From NCBI RefSeq assembly GCF_026625645.1, contig NZ_CP113056.1:2951001-3015000 (forward strand): a stretch of 64,000 nt of DNA, given 5' to 3'. A program made the translations under genes and the position numbers. Below, in pieces: positions 8,918-19,192 of the stretch. This DNA comes from Ancylobacter sp. SL191 (GTDB taxonomy: Bacteria > Pseudomonadota > Alphaproteobacteria > Rhizobiales > Xanthobacteraceae). How positions within the stretch are numbered: position 1 is the first letter of the stretch; the number at the start of each line of letters is the position of its first letter. A model generated the notes under the pieces. The model worked only from the letters and a program-made list of their open reading frames with translations. It was not told where the DNA came from and did not search any database.

Positions 8918-9313
8918 ATGGCCGGCCCGGACGACATCATCGAGGACGACGAGAGCGACGCGGCCTATGACGAGGCCTTCGATGCCCACCGCACGGCGCT
9001 CTATGAGCAACTGCTCGCCTATGCCGACGAGCACGATCTGAGCGACGGCTTCATCGCCGATCTGGTCGCCGATCTCAGCCTCTCCCTGCGCATGGTCGCC
9101 TATGCCTCGGAGACCGAGAAGCCGTCCGTCGGCGGTTTGCGGCTCGACCTCGACCGCTACGCCCGCGAACTCGGCGAAGCGGTGCGCGAGGCCAAGAAGC
9201 ACGGCGCTGATTTCATTGCCGAAGCCAAGGCCGCGCGCGAGCGCGAGGAGGCGGAAGGCGAGGAGCAGGACGGCGAGGATCAGGAAGGCGAGGGTGGCGG
9301 GCGTCCGCAGTAG
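8918..9313 (+). CDS. conserved small acidic protein of unknown function
   Basis: 131 residues, preceded by a clear AAGGAG at proper spacing. The first 90 residues look helical and folded. The last 40 are almost entirely Glu, Asp, Gly and Gln and are probably disordered. There is no signal peptide or membrane segment. It lies 16 bases after gpt, so the two are likely one transcript. I do not recognise a characterised family and assign no function. Confidence 0.75.
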   Translation: MAGPDDIIEDDESDAAYDEAFDAHRTALYEQLLAYADEHDLSDGFIADLVADLSLSLRMVAYASETEKPSVGGLRLDLDRYARELGEAVREAKKHGADFIAEAKAAREREEAEGEEQDGEDQEGEGGGRPQ

Positions 9314-9393
9314 TGGTGTCAGGGTGTGGATCGTCACGCGGGCGTGATTGAGCTATCCCAGGGGTGCGGCACTCACCTTAAGGAAAGCTACCG

Positions 9394-9804
9394 ATGACGC
9401 CGGCGATCATCTCCACCATCCTGCGTGCTTCCGCTACCGCATTCGTCGCTCGCTTCCTGCTGGTCTTCATGTTTCTCGGCAGTGGCATCAACAAGCTGAC
9501 CGATTTCGCCGGCGCCCAGGCGGAGATGGCCCATTTCGGCCTGAATCCGCCTTGGCTGTTTGCGGTGCTGACCATCCTCACCCAGCTCGGCGGCGGGCTT
9601 CTCATCCTCCTCAACCGCGCCACCTGGCTCGGTGCGGGTGCGCTCGCCGTCTTCACCGCCCTCACCATTCCGATCGCGCATCATTTCTGGTCCATGGAAG
9701 GGCCGATGGCGCAGGTCGAGTTCTATTTCGTCATGGAGCATCTGTCGGTTCTCGGCGGCATGCTGCTCGTTGCTATCCTTGCCGAGCGGATGCGAGCCGC
9801 CTGA
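9394..9804 (+). CDS. DoxX family membrane protein
   Basis: 136 residues with four hydrophobic helices and the DoxX pattern [21 protein letters not shown] in the first third, then GGGLLILLN and a C-terminal [11 protein letters not shown]. The family consists of small inner-membrane proteins linked to redox or thiosulfate metabolism, with few members characterised. AAGGAAAG precedes the start. It ends 25 bases before the formate-tetrahydrofolate ligase gene on the same strand, so co-transcription is possible, though no functional tie is apparent. Confidence 0.87.
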   Translation: MTPAIISTILRASATAFVARFLLVFMFLGSGINKLTDFAGAQAEMAHFGLNPPWLFAVLTILTQLGGGLLILLNRATWLGAGALAVFTALTIPIAHHFWSMEGPMAQVEFYFVMEHLSVLGGMLLVAILAERMRAA

Positions 9805-9829
9805 CCGGCTTTTCTCAACGGGAGCCCCG

Positions 9830-11524
9830 ATGAACACCGCCGTGCGCACGATCGACCCCAACAGCGATGCCGCCATCGCCGCCGGCGTCGAGCCGCGTCC
9901 GATCGAGGAGATCGGCGCCCGGCTCGGCGTGCCGGACGCGGCGCTCTACCGCTATGGCCCGCACAAGGCCAAGATCGCCCTTGGCTTCGCCCGCGAGGCG
10001 GCGGCCAAGGCGGATGGACGGCTGATCCTGGTGACGGCGATCAACCCGACGCCGGCGGGCGAGGGCAAGACCACCACGACGATCGGCCTTGGCGACGCGC
10101 TGGCGCGTGCCGGCAAGAGCGTCGCCATCGCGCTGCGCGAGCCAAGCCTCGGCCCGGTCTTCGGCTCGAAGGGGGGCGCGACGGGTGGCGGCCATGCGCA
10201 GATCGTGCCGATGCAGGACATCAACCTGCATTTCACCGGTGACTTCCACGCCATCACCGCCGCGCATAACCTGCTCGCGGCGGCCATCGACAACCACATC
10301 TACTGGGGCAATGAGCTCGACATCGACCAGCGCCGCATCAGCTGGCGCCGCGTGGTCGATCTCAACGACCGGGCGCTGCGCAGCGTCATCGTCGGCCTTG
10401 GCGGGCCGGGCAACGGCTTCCCGCGCGAGGATGGCTTCGACATCACCGTCGCCTCCGAAGTGATGGCCATCTTCTGCCTTGCCCGCTCGCTGGAAGACCT
10501 TGAGGAGCGGCTCGGCCGCATGGTGGTGGCGCAGACCCGCACCCGCCAGCCGGTCACCGCCGGTCAGCTGAAGATCACCGGCGCCATGACCGCGCTGCTG
10601 CGTGATGCCTTCCAGCCCAATCTCGTGCAGACGCTGGAGGCGACGCCCGCTCTCGTCCATGGCGGCCCCTTCGCCAATATTGCCCATGGCTGCAATTCGG
10701 TGATCGCGACCCGTGCCGCGCTGGGTCTGGCCGATTACGTGGTGACGGAAGCCGGCTTCGGCGCGGATCTCGGGGCGGAAAAATTCCTCGACATCAAGTG
10801 CCGCCAGGCCGGGCTCACGCCCCGCGCGGTGGTGATCGTGGCGACCGTGCGCGCGCTGAAGATGCATGGCGGCGTTGCCCAGAAGGATCTCGGGCCGGAG
10901 AATGTTGAGGCCGTCAGCCGCGGCACCGGCAATCTCGTGCGCCATATCGAGAACATGAAGGCCTTCGGCCTGCCGGCGGTGGTGGCCATCAACCGCTTCA
11001 CCAGCGACACGCCGGCCGAGATCGCCGCCATTGAAGCGGCGTGCAACGCGGTTGGTGCGAGCGTGCATCTGTGCGCGCACTGGGCCGAGGGCTCGGCCGG
11101 CGCGCTGGCGCTGGCGGAGGAGGTGGTGCGCCTCGCCGAAGGGCCGTCCGCCTTCCGCCCGCTCTATGAGAGCAGCGTGCCGCTCACCGAGAAGATCGAC
11201 ACCATCGCCCGGCGCATCTACCGCGCCGGCTCGGTCGCCATCGAGCCCGGCGCGCTGAAGAAGCTCGCCGAGTTCGAGGCCATGGGCTATGGCGACCTGC
11301 CGATCTGCATGGCCAAGACGCCGTACAGCTTCTCGGCCGATCCCACGCGGCGCGGTACGCCGGAAGGCTTCGTGCTGCCGATCCGCGAGGTGCGCCTTTC
11401 TGCCGGCGCCGGCTTCGTCGTCGCCCTCGCCGGCGAGGTGATGACCATGCCGGGCCTGCCCTCGCGCCCGGCGGCGGAGAACATCTTCGTCGACGAGACC
11501 GGCTTCATCGGCGGGGTGTTCTGA
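9830..11524 (+). CDS. fhs: formate-tetrahydrofolate ligase
   Basis: A 564-residue enzyme that makes 10-formyltetrahydrofolate from formate, THF and ATP. The P-loop [14 protein letters not shown] is at about residues 70-83, followed by [31 protein letters not shown] and [16 protein letters not shown], all strongly conserved in the family. The length is typical (about 555-560). The start at 9830 follows ACGGGAG. It supplies one-carbon units for purine and formyl-Met synthesis, or assimilates formate in C1-using organisms. The tRNA-Leu gene follows. Confidence 0.96.
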   Translation: MNTAVRTIDPNSDAAIAAGVEPRPIEEIGARLGVPDAALYRYGPHKAKIALGFAREAAAKADGRLILVTAINPTPAGEGKTTTTIGLGDALARAGKSVAIALREPSLGPVFGSKGGATGGGHAQIVPMQDINLHFTGDFHAITAAHNLLAAAIDNHIYWGNELDIDQRRISWRRVVDLNDRALRSVIVGLGGPGNGFPREDGFDITVASEVMAIFCLARSLEDLEERLGRMVVAQTRTRQPVTAGQLKITGAMTALLRDAFQPNLVQTLEATPALVHGGPFANIAHGCNSVIATRAALGLADYVVTEAGFGADLGAEKFLDIKCRQAGLTPRAVVIVATVRALKMHGGVAQKDLGPENVEAVSRGTGNLVRHIENMKAFGLPAVVAINRFTSDTPAEIAAIEAACNAVGASVHLCAHWAEGSAGALALAEEVVRLAEGPSAFRPLYESSVPLTEKIDTIARRIYRAGSVAIEPGALKKLAEFEAMGYGDLPICMAKTPYSFSADPTRRGTPEGFVLPIREVRLSAGAGFVVALAGEVMTMPGLPSRPAAENIFVDETGFIGGVF

Positions 11525-11616
11525 GGCGACCGCCCCGGCTCTGCCTGTGGGCGGTGCGATGCCGGCGTGGCGCCCGTCTCGCCTCATCCGCCAGCTTGGG
11601 CTAAGACGAAGACGGC

Positions 11617-11700
11617 GGCCGCCTGCTGAAACTGGTAGACAGACCCGACTTAAAATCGGGAGCCTCTGGCGTGCGGGTTCGAGTCCCGCGGCGGCCACCA
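11617..11700 (+). tRNA. tRNA-Leu (anticodon UAA)
   Basis: A complete cloverleaf can be drawn. The acceptor GGCCGCC at 11617-11623 pairs with GGCGGCC at 11690-11696. The anticodon stem CCCGA/TCGGG encloses CTTAAAA with TAA at 11651-11653. A long variable arm marks it as class II. The T arm is GCGGG-TTCGAGT-CCCGC, and CCA is encoded at 11698-11700. Confidence 0.95.
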
Positions 11701-11917
11701 CATCCCATCGGGACTAATATCGACCCGCGTCGCGCTTCGCGTGGTTCTGACGGCGCTTTCTCGCGACCCTGTCCTTTCTCCTGTTCCATCCCATCCCGTA
11801 TCGCCGGATACTCGCTGCATCGCCGGGGTGCTCGGCGGCGTGAGGCCTTGTTAGCCGCAAGCGCGCAGCAACCGGGCGCCGCAGCTTCAGTCGCCCTTCT
11901 GGACGGGTTGCCTTGAA

Positions 11918-11949
11918 AGGTGCAACCCATATTGATGCAAGTTGCACCT
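11918..11949. promoter_or_regulatory. putative PutA operator upstream of putA
   Basis: AGGTGCAAC at 11918-11926 and GTTGCACCT at 11941-11949 form a perfect 9-bp inverted repeat with a 14-base spacer that itself contains TGCAA. Both arms contain GTTGCA, the recognition sequence known for the ribbon-helix-helix domain of enterobacterial PutA. It lies about 65-95 bases before the putA start, which fits autorepression by PutA. Confidence 0.65.
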
Positions 11950-12012
11950 CTATGGTATTCAGTAACGGAGACATTTTTCCAAGTCGCTGTAGACCCATCG
12001 AAGGACCGAGCC

Positions 12013-15000
12013 ATGTCCGCCACCACCATGGGCGTAAAGATCGACGACGACCTCCGCGCACGGCTGAAGGCGGCGGCGGAGCAGCAGGGTTGCACCCCGC
12101 ACGCGCTGGTCAAGCAGGCGATCATCCACGCGGTCGGGCGGGTGCAACTCGGTTTGAGTCCTCAGGCTGACGAGAGTGAAGGGGGAGGGGAGGCTCGGCT
12201 GGCGGCTCTTGAGGGTGTCGAAAGTCCGTTTCTGCCCTTCGCCCGCGCCGTGCAACCGCAGGGCGTGCTGCGGGCGCGGGTTACCGGCGCCTATCGGATG
12301 CCGGAGACCGAGGCGGTGTCGCTGCTGATCGGGGCGGCGGAGCTTGCGGCGCCGCGCGCCGAGGCGGCGCGGGCGCGGGCGCGTGGGCTGGTCGAGGCGC
12401 TCCGGGCGAAGGGCCAGAAGGGGCCCGTGGAAGGGCTCATCCACGAATATTCGCTGTCGAGCCAGGAAGGCGTCGCGCTGATGTGCCTCGCCGAGGCGCT
12501 GCTGCGCATCCCCGACCGGGCGACACGCGACGCGCTGATCCGCGACAAGATTGGCAAGGGCGACTGGCAGTCCCATCTTGGCCACAGCCCCTCGCTCTTC
12601 GTGAATGCCGCGACCTGGGGCCTTGTCCTCACCGGCAAGCTGACGACCACCTCGAGCGAGGTCGGTCTCACCGGCGCGCTGACCAAGCTCATCGGTCGGG
12701 GCGGCGAACCGGTCATCCGCAAGGGCGTCGATGTCGCCATGCGCATGATGGGCGAGCAGTTCGTCACCGGCCAGACCATCTCCGAGGCGCTGGCCAATTC
12801 CCGCCGCATGGAGGCGAAGGGGTTCCGCTATTCCTTCGACATGCTCGGCGAGGCGGCCACCACCGAGGCCGATGCGCGGCGCTATTACGCCGATTACGAG
12901 CAGGCGATCCACGCCATCGGCAAGGCGTCGGCCGGGCGCGGCATCTATGAAGGGCCGGGCATCTCGATCAAGCTCTCGGCGCTGCACCCGCGCTACGGCC
13001 GCGCGCAATATGACCGCGTTATCAAGGAGTTGCTGCCGCGTGTTGCGGCGCTGGCGAAACTCGCGCGCCAGTACGACATCGGTCTCAACATCGACGCCGA
13101 GGAAGCGGACCGGCTTGAGATCTCGCTCGACCTGCTCGAAGCGCTGTGTTTCGACGAGGGGCTAAGTGGCTGGAATGGCATTGGTTTCGTGATCCAGGCC
13201 TACCAGAAGCGCTGCCCTTATGTGATTGATTACCTCATCGACCTCGCGCGCCGCTCGAACCACCGGCTGATGATCCGGCTGGTGAAGGGGGCCTATTGGG
13301 ACAGCGAGATCAAGCGGGCGCAGGTGGACGGGCTGGAGGGCTTTCCGGTCTATACCCGCAAGGTCCACACCGACATTTCCTACCTCGCCTGCGCCCGCAA
13401 GCTGCTCGCGGCGCCCGACGCGGTGTTCCCGCAATTTGCCACCCATAACGCCCAGACGCTCGCCACCGTCATGGAAATGGCGGGCGCCAACTATTATGCC
13501 GGGCAATATGAATTCCAGTGCCTGCACGGCATGGGCGAGCCGCTCTATGAGGAGGTGGTCGGCCGCGAGAAGCTGGGGCGGCCCTGCCGCGTCTATGCCC
13601 CCGTGGGGACGCATGAGACGCTGCTGGCCTATCTCGTGCGCCGCCTGCTGGAGAACGGCGCCAACTCCTCCTTCGTCAACCGGATCGCCGATGAGAGCGT
13701 GCCGGTCGAGGAGCTGATCGAGAGCCCGGTCGAGGTCGCCCGCCGCACCGAGCCGCTTGGCGCGCCGCACCCGCGCATTGCCGCCCCCGCCGATCTGTTC
13801 GGCGAGGCGCGCCGCAACTCGGCGGGGCTCGACCTGTCCAATGAGCAGCGTCTGGCGTCCCTCGCCGCCGCCTTGCTGGCCGGAAGCGCCGCCCCGGCGC
13901 GGGCCGTGCCGCTGCTTGGCGATGGTCCGGCGGAAGGTCTCGCGCGCCCTGTCACCAATCCCGCCGACCGGCGCGATACGGTCGGCACGGTGGAAGAGGC
14001 GACGCCCGCCGTGGTCGCCCGCGCCATGGAATTCGCCCACGCCCATGCGCCGATCTGGCAGTCGACCCCGCCGGCCGAGCGTGCGGCGTGCCTGATGCGC
14101 GCGGCCGAGATCATGGAGGCGCGGCTGCCCGCGCTTCTGGGCCTCATCGTGCGCGAGGCCGGGAAATCCTTCCCCAACGCCATTGGCGAAGTGCGCGAAG
14201 CTGTTGATTTCCTGCGCTATTACGCGGCCGAGGTGCGGGCGCATTTCGCCGCCGAGACCCACCGTCCGCTCGGGCCCGTGGTCTGCATCAGCCCGTGGAA
14301 CTTCCCGCTCGCCATCTTCACCGGGCAGGTCGCCGCCGCGCTTGCCGCCGGCAATGCGGTGGTGGCGAAACCCGCCGAAGAAACGCCGCTGATCGCCGCG
14401 GCGGCGGTCGAGATCCTGCGCGAGGCCGGCGTGCCGGCCGGCGCGGTGCAGCTTGTGCCGGGCGCTGGCGATGTCGGCGCGGCGCTGGTGGGCGATGCCC
14501 GCACGCGCGGCGTCATGTTCACCGGATCGACGGAGGTGGCGCGGCTGATCCAGCGCCAGCTCGCCGGCCGGCTGAGCCCGGAGGGGCGCACCATCCCGCT
14601 GATCGCCGAAACCGGCGGGCAGAACGCGATGATCGTCGATTCCTCGGCGCTGGCCGAGCAGGTGGTGGCGGATGTGATCGCCTCGGCCTTCGATTCCGCT
14701 GGCCAGCGCTGCTCGGCGCTGCGCATTCTGTGCCTGCAGGAGGACGTGGCCGAGCGCATTCTGGAGATGCTGCGCGGCGCGCTGAAGGAGCTGGTGGTGG
14801 GCAATCCCGTGCATCTGGCCACCGATATCGGGCCGGTCATCAGCAATGAGGCGCGCGCGACCATCGAGGCGCATGTCCAGCGCATGCGCAAGGCCGGCCA
14901 TCGCGTGGAGCAGGTCGAGCTGGCGGAAGCCACGCGCCATGGCAGCTTCGTGCCGCCGACCTTGATCGAGATTGACGACATCGCCGCGCTCACCCGTGAG

Positions 15001-15849
15001 GTGTTCGGCCCGGTGCTGCATGTGGTGCGCTACCGGCGGGAGGATCTCAACGCGCTGATCGCCGCCATCAACGCCACCGGCTATGGCCTCACCTTCGGCC
15101 TGCACACCCGCATCGACGAGACCATCGCCCATGTCACCCGGCGGATCGAGGCCGGCAATCTCTATGTGAACCGCAATGTCATTGGCGCCGTCGTCGGCGT
15201 GCAGCCCTTTGGCGGCCATGGACTTTCCGGCACGGGGCCGAAGGCGGGCGGGCCGCTCTATCTTGGCCGCTTGCTGGCCATGCGGCCAGAGGGCTCGCCG
15301 ATCACCGGCATTGCGCCGGAGCCGGCGCGGCTATGGACGGATTTCGTCAGCCGCCCGGAGACGCGCGAGGCCTGTGGCCGGGTGCTGGCCGCCACGCCCT
15401 TCGGCGTCACGCGTGAGCTGGCGGGGCCGGTGGGCGAGCGCAACCTCTATGAGCTGAGCCCGCGCGGCACGGCTCTGTGCCTTGCCGCGACCGAGCATGG
15501 GCTCGCCGTGCAGATCGCCAGCGCCCTCGCCACCGGCAACAAGGTGCTGCTGCAGGGGACAGGCATGCCGGCGCTGCCGGCCGGTCTCGAGGAGTGCGTC
15601 GCGCTCACCGAGACGCTGGAGGACGCCGCTTTCGACGCGGTGCTGTTCGAGGGCGACAGCGACGCGCTGATCCGCCTCAACCAGCAGCTCGCCGAACGCG
15701 AGGGGCCCCTCGTCATGGTGCATGGCACGACGACGGAGGCGCTGGAGCGCGGCGAGTTCTACCCGCTGGAGCTTCTGATGCTGGAACGCTCGATCAGCAC
15801 CAACACGGCGGCCGCCGGCGGCAATGCCAGCCTGATGAGCATTGGCTGA
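12013..15849 (+). CDS. putA: trifunctional PutA: proline dehydrogenase, delta-1-pyrroline-5-carboxylate dehydrogenase and repressor
   Basis: 1278 residues. Residues 1-45 form a ribbon-helix-helix DNA-binding domain (TMGVKIDDDLRARLKAAAEQ), so this is the trifunctional form. The flavin-dependent proline dehydrogenase barrel spans roughly 190-500, with RLVKGAYWDSEIKRAQ near 422 and YEFQCLHGMGEPLY near 500. The aldehyde dehydrogenase half spans about 570-1030, with SPWNFPLAIFTGQ near 760, the Glu motif AETGGQNAM near 865 and the catalytic Cys motif GQRCSALRI near 896. It oxidises proline to glutamate at the membrane with substrate channelling. The start at 12013 gives the canonical RHH beginning. 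An operator-like inverted repeat lies just upstream, and no divergent putP or putR is present. Confidence 0.96.
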   Translation: MSATTMGVKIDDDLRARLKAAAEQQGCTPHALVKQAIIHAVGRVQLGLSPQADESEGGGEARLAALEGVESPFLPFARAVQPQGVLRARVTGAYRMPETEAVSLLIGAAELAAPRAEAARARARGLVEALRAKGQKGPVEGLIHEYSLSSQEGVALMCLAEALLRIPDRATRDALIRDKIGKGDWQSHLGHSPSLFVNAATWGLVLTGKLTTTSSEVGLTGALTKLIGRGGEPVIRKGVDVAMRMMGEQFVTGQTISEALANSRRMEAKGFRYSFDMLGEAATTEADARRYYADYEQAIHAIGKASAGRGIYEGPGISIKLSALHPRYGRAQYDRVIKELLPRVAALAKLARQYDIGLNIDAEEADRLEISLDLLEALCFDEGLSGWNGIGFVIQAYQKRCPYVIDYLIDLARRSNHRLMIRLVKGAYWDSEIKRAQVDGLEGFPVYTRKVHTDISYLACARKLLAAPDAVFPQFATHNAQTLATVMEMAGANYYAGQYEFQCLHGMGEPLYEEVVGREKLGRPCRVYAPVGTHETLLAYLVRRLLENGANSSFVNRIADESVPVEELIESPVEVARRTEPLGAPHPRIAAPADLFGEARRNSAGLDLSNEQRLASLAAALLAGSAAPARAVPLLGDGPAEGLARPVTNPADRRDTVGTVEEATPAVVARAMEFAHAHAPIWQSTPPAERAACLMRAAEIMEARLPALLGLIVREAGKSFPNAIGEVREAVDFLRYYAAEVRAHFAAETHRPLGPVVCISPWNFPLAIFTGQVAAALAAGNAVVAKPAEETPLIAAAAVEILREAGVPAGAVQLVPGAGDVGAALVGDARTRGVMFTGSTEVARLIQRQLAGRLSPEGRTIPLIAETGGQNAMIVDSSALAEQVVADVIASAFDSAGQRCSALRILCLQEDVAERILEMLRGALKELVVGNPVHLATDIGPVISNEARATIEAHVQRMRKAGHRVEQVELAEATRHGSFVPPTLIEIDDIAALTREVFGPVLHVVRYRREDLNALIAAINATGYGLTFGLHTRIDETIAHVTRRIEAGNLYVNRNVIGAVVGVQPFGGHGLSGTGPKAGGPLYLGRLLAMRPEGSPITGIAPEPARLWTDFVSRPETREACGRVLAATPFGVTRELAGPVGERNLYELSPRGTALCLAATEHGLAVQIASALATGNKVLLQGTGMPALPAGLEECVALTETLEDAAFDAVLFEGDSDALIRLNQQLAEREGPLVMVHGTTTEALERGEFYPLELLMLERSISTNTAAAGGNASLMSIG

Positions 15850-15929
15850 GGCAAGGGCGGCGCTTCTTCACCGCCGGTCACTCAACGGAAACGCCTTGCG
15901 CGGGGGCGGGCGGCACCTAAGTGAGAGGG

Positions 15930-16958
15930 ATGTCCCAGCTTCACGATATCCCTCTCTCCGTGCTCGACCTGTCCTTTGTCGCCGAGGGCGGCACGGGGCC
16001 GGAGGCGCTGCGCGGCACGCTCGATCTCGCCCGCCATGTCGATGCGCTCGGCTATGAGCGTTTCTGGGTGGCGGAACACCACAATCTACCCTCCGTCGCC
16101 TCCGGCGCGCCGGATGTCATGGCCGGGCAGATCCTCGCCGCGACCACACGCATCCGCGTCGGCTCCGGCGGTGTCATGCTGCCGAACCACGCCCCGCTCA
16201 TGGTCGCCGAGCGATTCAAGGTGCTGGAGGCGCTGTACCCCGACCGGGTGGATCTCGGCCTTGGCCGCGCGCCGGGCACCGACCAGCTCACCTCCCACGC
16301 CCTGCGCCGGCGGCAGGATGTCGATCCCGGGGACGATTTCCTCGACCGGCTGAAGGAGTTGATGCTGTGGGATACCGGCCGCTGGCCGGCCGATCACCCC
16401 TACCGCAACATCCAGGTCATGCCGGTGGATCTGCGTCTGCCGCCGATCTGGCTGCTCGGCTCCTCCGGCTACAGCGCGCGCCTTGCCGCGCAGATCGGCG
16501 TCGGCTTCGCCTTCGCCCATCATTTCGCCCAGCATGATGTGCTGGACGCCATGCTGAGCTACCGCGCCGGCTTCCAGCCGTCCGAGCGGCTGGAGGCGCC
16601 GCACGCCATTCTGGCGCTTTCCGTCGTCTGCGCGCCGACCGATGAGGAAGCCGAATGGCTGGCGGGGAGCGTCGATCTCGCCCATCTGCGGCGGGCACGG
16701 GGCGATTACCGGCCCATTCCGAGTGCGGAGGACGCGGCGGCGTTCCCCTATAGCGAACAGGACCGCGCCTTCATCCGCCGCAACCGCGAGAAGGTGCTGG
16801 TGGGCGGACCGGACCGGGTGGCGGAGGGCTTGCAGCGCTACCTTGATACCACCAAGGCGGATGAGCTGATGATCACCACACCGATTCCCGACCTTGCTGC
16901 CCGCAAGCGCTCCTACACGCTGGTGAAGGCGCTGCAGGCGGTGGCGGTCGCGGCCTAG
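15930..16958 (+). CDS. LLM class flavin-dependent oxidoreductase (luciferase-like, MsnO8 type)
   Basis: A 342-residue luciferase-like monooxygenase barrel. [15 protein letters not shown] opens the first strand, [15 protein letters not shown] is the conserved flavin-site block, and [14 protein letters not shown] and [25 protein letters not shown] follow. It uses reduced FMN, but the physiological substrate is unknown. A GTG three codons upstream (15921) is an alternative start; neither start has an ideal ribosome site. Its stop codon overlaps the stop of the convergent EamA gene in a CTAG, the same arrangement as at 1403-1406. Confidence 0.9.
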   Translation: MSQLHDIPLSVLDLSFVAEGGTGPEALRGTLDLARHVDALGYERFWVAEHHNLPSVASGAPDVMAGQILAATTRIRVGSGGVMLPNHAPLMVAERFKVLEALYPDRVDLGLGRAPGTDQLTSHALRRRQDVDPGDDFLDRLKELMLWDTGRWPADHPYRNIQVMPVDLRLPPIWLLGSSGYSARLAAQIGVGFAFAHHFAQHDVLDAMLSYRAGFQPSERLEAPHAILALSVVCAPTDEEAEWLAGSVDLAHLRRARGDYRPIPSAEDAAAFPYSEQDRAFIRRNREKVLVGGPDRVAEGLQRYLDTTKADELMITTPIPDLAARKRSYTLVKALQAVAVAA

Positions 16959-17881
16959 ATAGGTCGTGCAGCGGGTGCGCGCGTTGGGCGCGTCACCAGC
17001 CAGATGCCGAGCGCAATGGGGGCGATGCCGAGGAAATCCAGCGGCGGCACGACTTCCCCGAGCAGCAGCCAGCCGAAGAACAGGCCGAGCGGCGGCATCA
17101 GGAAGTGCAGGCTGGAGGCCGCCGTCGCGCTGGAGCGGGTGAGCAGATAAAACCACAGGCCGTAGCCGCCGATGGAGACGGCGACGACCAGAAAGGCGAG
17201 GCCGCCGAAGAGGTTGGCGGTGAAGTGGATATCACCGAGGCTCTCGGTCGCCAGCGCCACGGGAACCAGCGCCAGCCCGCCCGCGAGGCATTGCACGGCG
17301 TTCCCCGTCCACACCCCGCCGCGCGGCGCGAAATATTTGAAGGCGAGCGTGCCGGCCGAGAGCGCCGTGACGCCGCCGGCGATGAGCAGCGTGCCCGCCA
17401 GCGTCTCATGCGCGTCAGCAAGGCGCGAGCGCAGGACTATGACGACGCCGATCAGGCCGAGCGCGATGCCCGCCCATTTGGTCAGGTTCATCCGCTCGCC
17501 CAGGACCGGCCCGGCGAACAGCGCCACCACCAGCGGCAGGCAGCTGGTGAGCACGGCGGTGTAGGCCGAGGAGGTGAAGGTCAGCGCGGTCCAGTTCAGC
17601 CCGAGATAGACCGCGTTGTTGAGCACACCGATGCCGATCAGCGCGATCACATCGCGCCGGCGCATGGCCGGTCGGCCATCCATGAGGAACGCAAGCGCCA
17701 GCATGAGGCTACCGGCGATGAGCAGGCGCGTCGCCAGCAGGATCAGCGGCGGGCAATCGGCCAGCGCCAGCTTCGCCCCGGCGAAGGCCGAGGACCACAG
17801 CACGCAGAACACCGCGACCAGCAGCGGCAGCGGCAGGAAGCTGCGCGCGGGGGCGGCAAGGGAGGGCGTGGCGGCTTGCAT
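16955..17881 (-). CDS. EamA/DMT family transporter
   Basis: A 308-residue inner-membrane protein with about ten hydrophobic helices in two EamA repeats. [29 protein letters not shown] starts the first repeat, and [23 protein letters not shown] and the terminal [21 protein letters not shown] close the two halves. Drug/metabolite superfamily members mostly export amino acids, nucleosides or toxic compounds, and the substrate here is unknown. It lies downstream of the FAD monooxygenase on the same strand, but a stem-loop separates the two. Confidence 0.9.
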   Translation of the reverse strand: MQAATPSLAAPARSFLPLPLLVAVFCVLWSSAFAGAKLALADCPPLILLATRLLIAGSLMLALAFLMDGRPAMRRRDVIALIGIGVLNNAVYLGLNWTALTFTSSAYTAVLTSCLPLVVALFAGPVLGERMNLTKWAGIALGLIGVVIVLRSRLADAHETLAGTLLIAGGVTALSAGTLAFKYFAPRGGVWTGNAVQCLAGGLALVPVALATESLGDIHFTANLFGGLAFLVVAVSIGGYGLWFYLLTRSSATAASSLHFLMPPLGLFFGWLLLGEVVPPLDFLGIAPIALGIWLVTRPTRAPAARPI

Positions 17882-17960
17882 GGTCGGTCTCCGGCAGGCG
17901 TGAGAAGACCCTAGCCACGTGCTGCCGGATCGAAAAACGAGATGTTTTCATGGGGGGCAT

Positions 17961-17981
17961 GAGCAAAGCCGATCTTTGCTC
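17961..17981 (-). terminator. stem-loop after the FAD monooxygenase gene
   Basis: GAGCAAAG at 17961-17968 pairs perfectly with CTTTGCTC at 17974-17981 around a five-base loop. On the minus strand it starts two bases after the monooxygenase stop codon. There is no T run, so it may be an mRNA 3' end or an attenuator before the EamA gene. Confidence 0.55.
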
Positions 17982-17983
17982 GC

Positions 17984-19174
17984 TTAGCCCGCCAGCGTCG
18001 GCTCCCAGCCATAGATCCAGCGGTAGCGCTCCAGCACCGCTTCGCCGGCGCGGGCGCGCATGACGAGATCGCGGGCGATCCGCGCCGGGCCTTTGAGGTG
18101 ATAGATGCGGTCCATGCCGCGCGCGGCGGTCTGGATGCGCGCGGTGCGTGGCCGGCGCAGCGCCTCATAGCGGCGCAGGCTCGCGGGAATGTCGGTTCCC
18201 GCCTTCAGGCAGGCGGCGAGAATCACCGCGTCCTCGATCGCCTGCGCCGCGCCCTGCGCGAGGAACGGGCACATGGCGTGGGCGGCATCGCCCAGCAGCG
18301 TCACCGGCCCGGCCCCCCAGGCGGCGAGCGGGTCGAGATCGAACAGCGCCCAGCGCAGCCAGCTCTTCGGGGCGCCGAGCAGCGCCTGCGCGTCGTCGCC
18401 CCATTCGCTGTAATGACTGAGCAATTCCTGCGGCGCGGCGGGAAGTCCCCAGCCATGGGTCTTGCGGGTATCCGGCGTGATGGCGACGAGGTTGACCGCC
18501 GCGCCCGCCTTGACCGGGTAGGAGACGAGATGCGCGCCCGGCCCGAGCCAGAGCCGGGTCACCGGGTCGGTGAGGCGGGCCGGCAGCGCGCTCACGGGAA
18601 TCGTCGCCCGCCAGGCAGCGCGGCCGCGAAAGGACGGGGCGACGCCGGGATGCAGCAGGCCACGCACGGCTGAGCGCAGCCCGTCGGCGCCGATCAGCGC
18701 GCGGGCATGGACGGATTCGCTGGTCTCGCCCTGCTCGGCCTGCACGGCGATGCCGTCGGAAAGCGCCGTGAATCCGTCGATCTTGCGCCCGAGCCTGATC
18801 TCGATAGCCGGATGCGCCCGCGCCGCGTCCGCGAGGGCCGCTTGCAGGTCCGCGCGGTGGATGACGAGGAAGGGGCCGCCGAAACGGGCCTCGGCGCTCG
18901 CGCCCATCGGGGCACTGGTCAGCGTGCGCCCGCTGCGCCCGTCAATCACCGCGAAACCCGTGGGCGCCACGGCGACGGCGCGCACGCGCTCATAGACGCC
19001 GAGCGCCTTGAGGCAACGCGTGGCGTTGGCGGCAAGCTGCACACCCGCGCCGACCTCCTCAATGGCGGCGGCGCGTTCCAGAATGGTAACTTTATACCCG
19101 GCTTGCGCCAGGGCGAGCGCCGCCGTGAGCCCGCCAATGCCGGCCCCGGCGACGACAAGATGTTCCGCAGCCAT
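17984..19174 (-). CDS. FAD-dependent aromatic-ring monooxygenase (salicylate hydroxylase-like)
   Basis: A 396-residue class A flavoprotein monooxygenase. The dinucleotide motif GAGIGGLTAALALAQAG is at about residues 10-26, and the FAD ribityl block LLGDAAHAMCPFLAQGAAQAIEDA is near 288-311. This is the arrangement of salicylate, 3-hydroxybenzoate 6- and 6-hydroxynicotinate hydroxylases. The neighbourhood has no ring-cleavage genes, so the substrate is not inferred. It starts 18 bases after the stop of a small zinc-finger gene on the same strand and is probably co-transcribed with it. Confidence 0.9.
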   Translation of the reverse strand: MAAEHLVVAGAGIGGLTAALALAQAGYKVTILERAAAIEEVGAGVQLAANATRCLKALGVYERVRAVAVAPTGFAVIDGRSGRTLTSAPMGASAEARFGGPFLVIHRADLQAALADAARAHPAIEIRLGRKIDGFTALSDGIAVQAEQGETSESVHARALIGADGLRSAVRGLLHPGVAPSFRGRAAWRATIPVSALPARLTDPVTRLWLGPGAHLVSYPVKAGAAVNLVAITPDTRKTHGWGLPAAPQELLSHYSEWGDDAQALLGAPKSWLRWALFDLDPLAAWGAGPVTLLGDAAHAMCPFLAQGAAQAIEDAVILAACLKAGTDIPASLRRYEALRRPRTARIQTAARGMDRIYHLKGPARIARDLVMRARAGEAVLERYRWIYGWEPTLAG

Positions 19175-19192
19175 GATGGCGTCCGCGGCCGC

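Noticed and set aside
11617..11700. tRNA-Leu as the attachment site of a genomic island
   Set aside because: No integrase and no direct copy of the tRNA 3' end was noticed nearby, and putA follows at once as ordinary chromosome.
13162..15219. 685-codon frame antisense to putA
   Set aside because: The sense strand encodes intact PutA catalytic motifs; the antisense translation is a mirror artefact rich in His, Arg and Gly.
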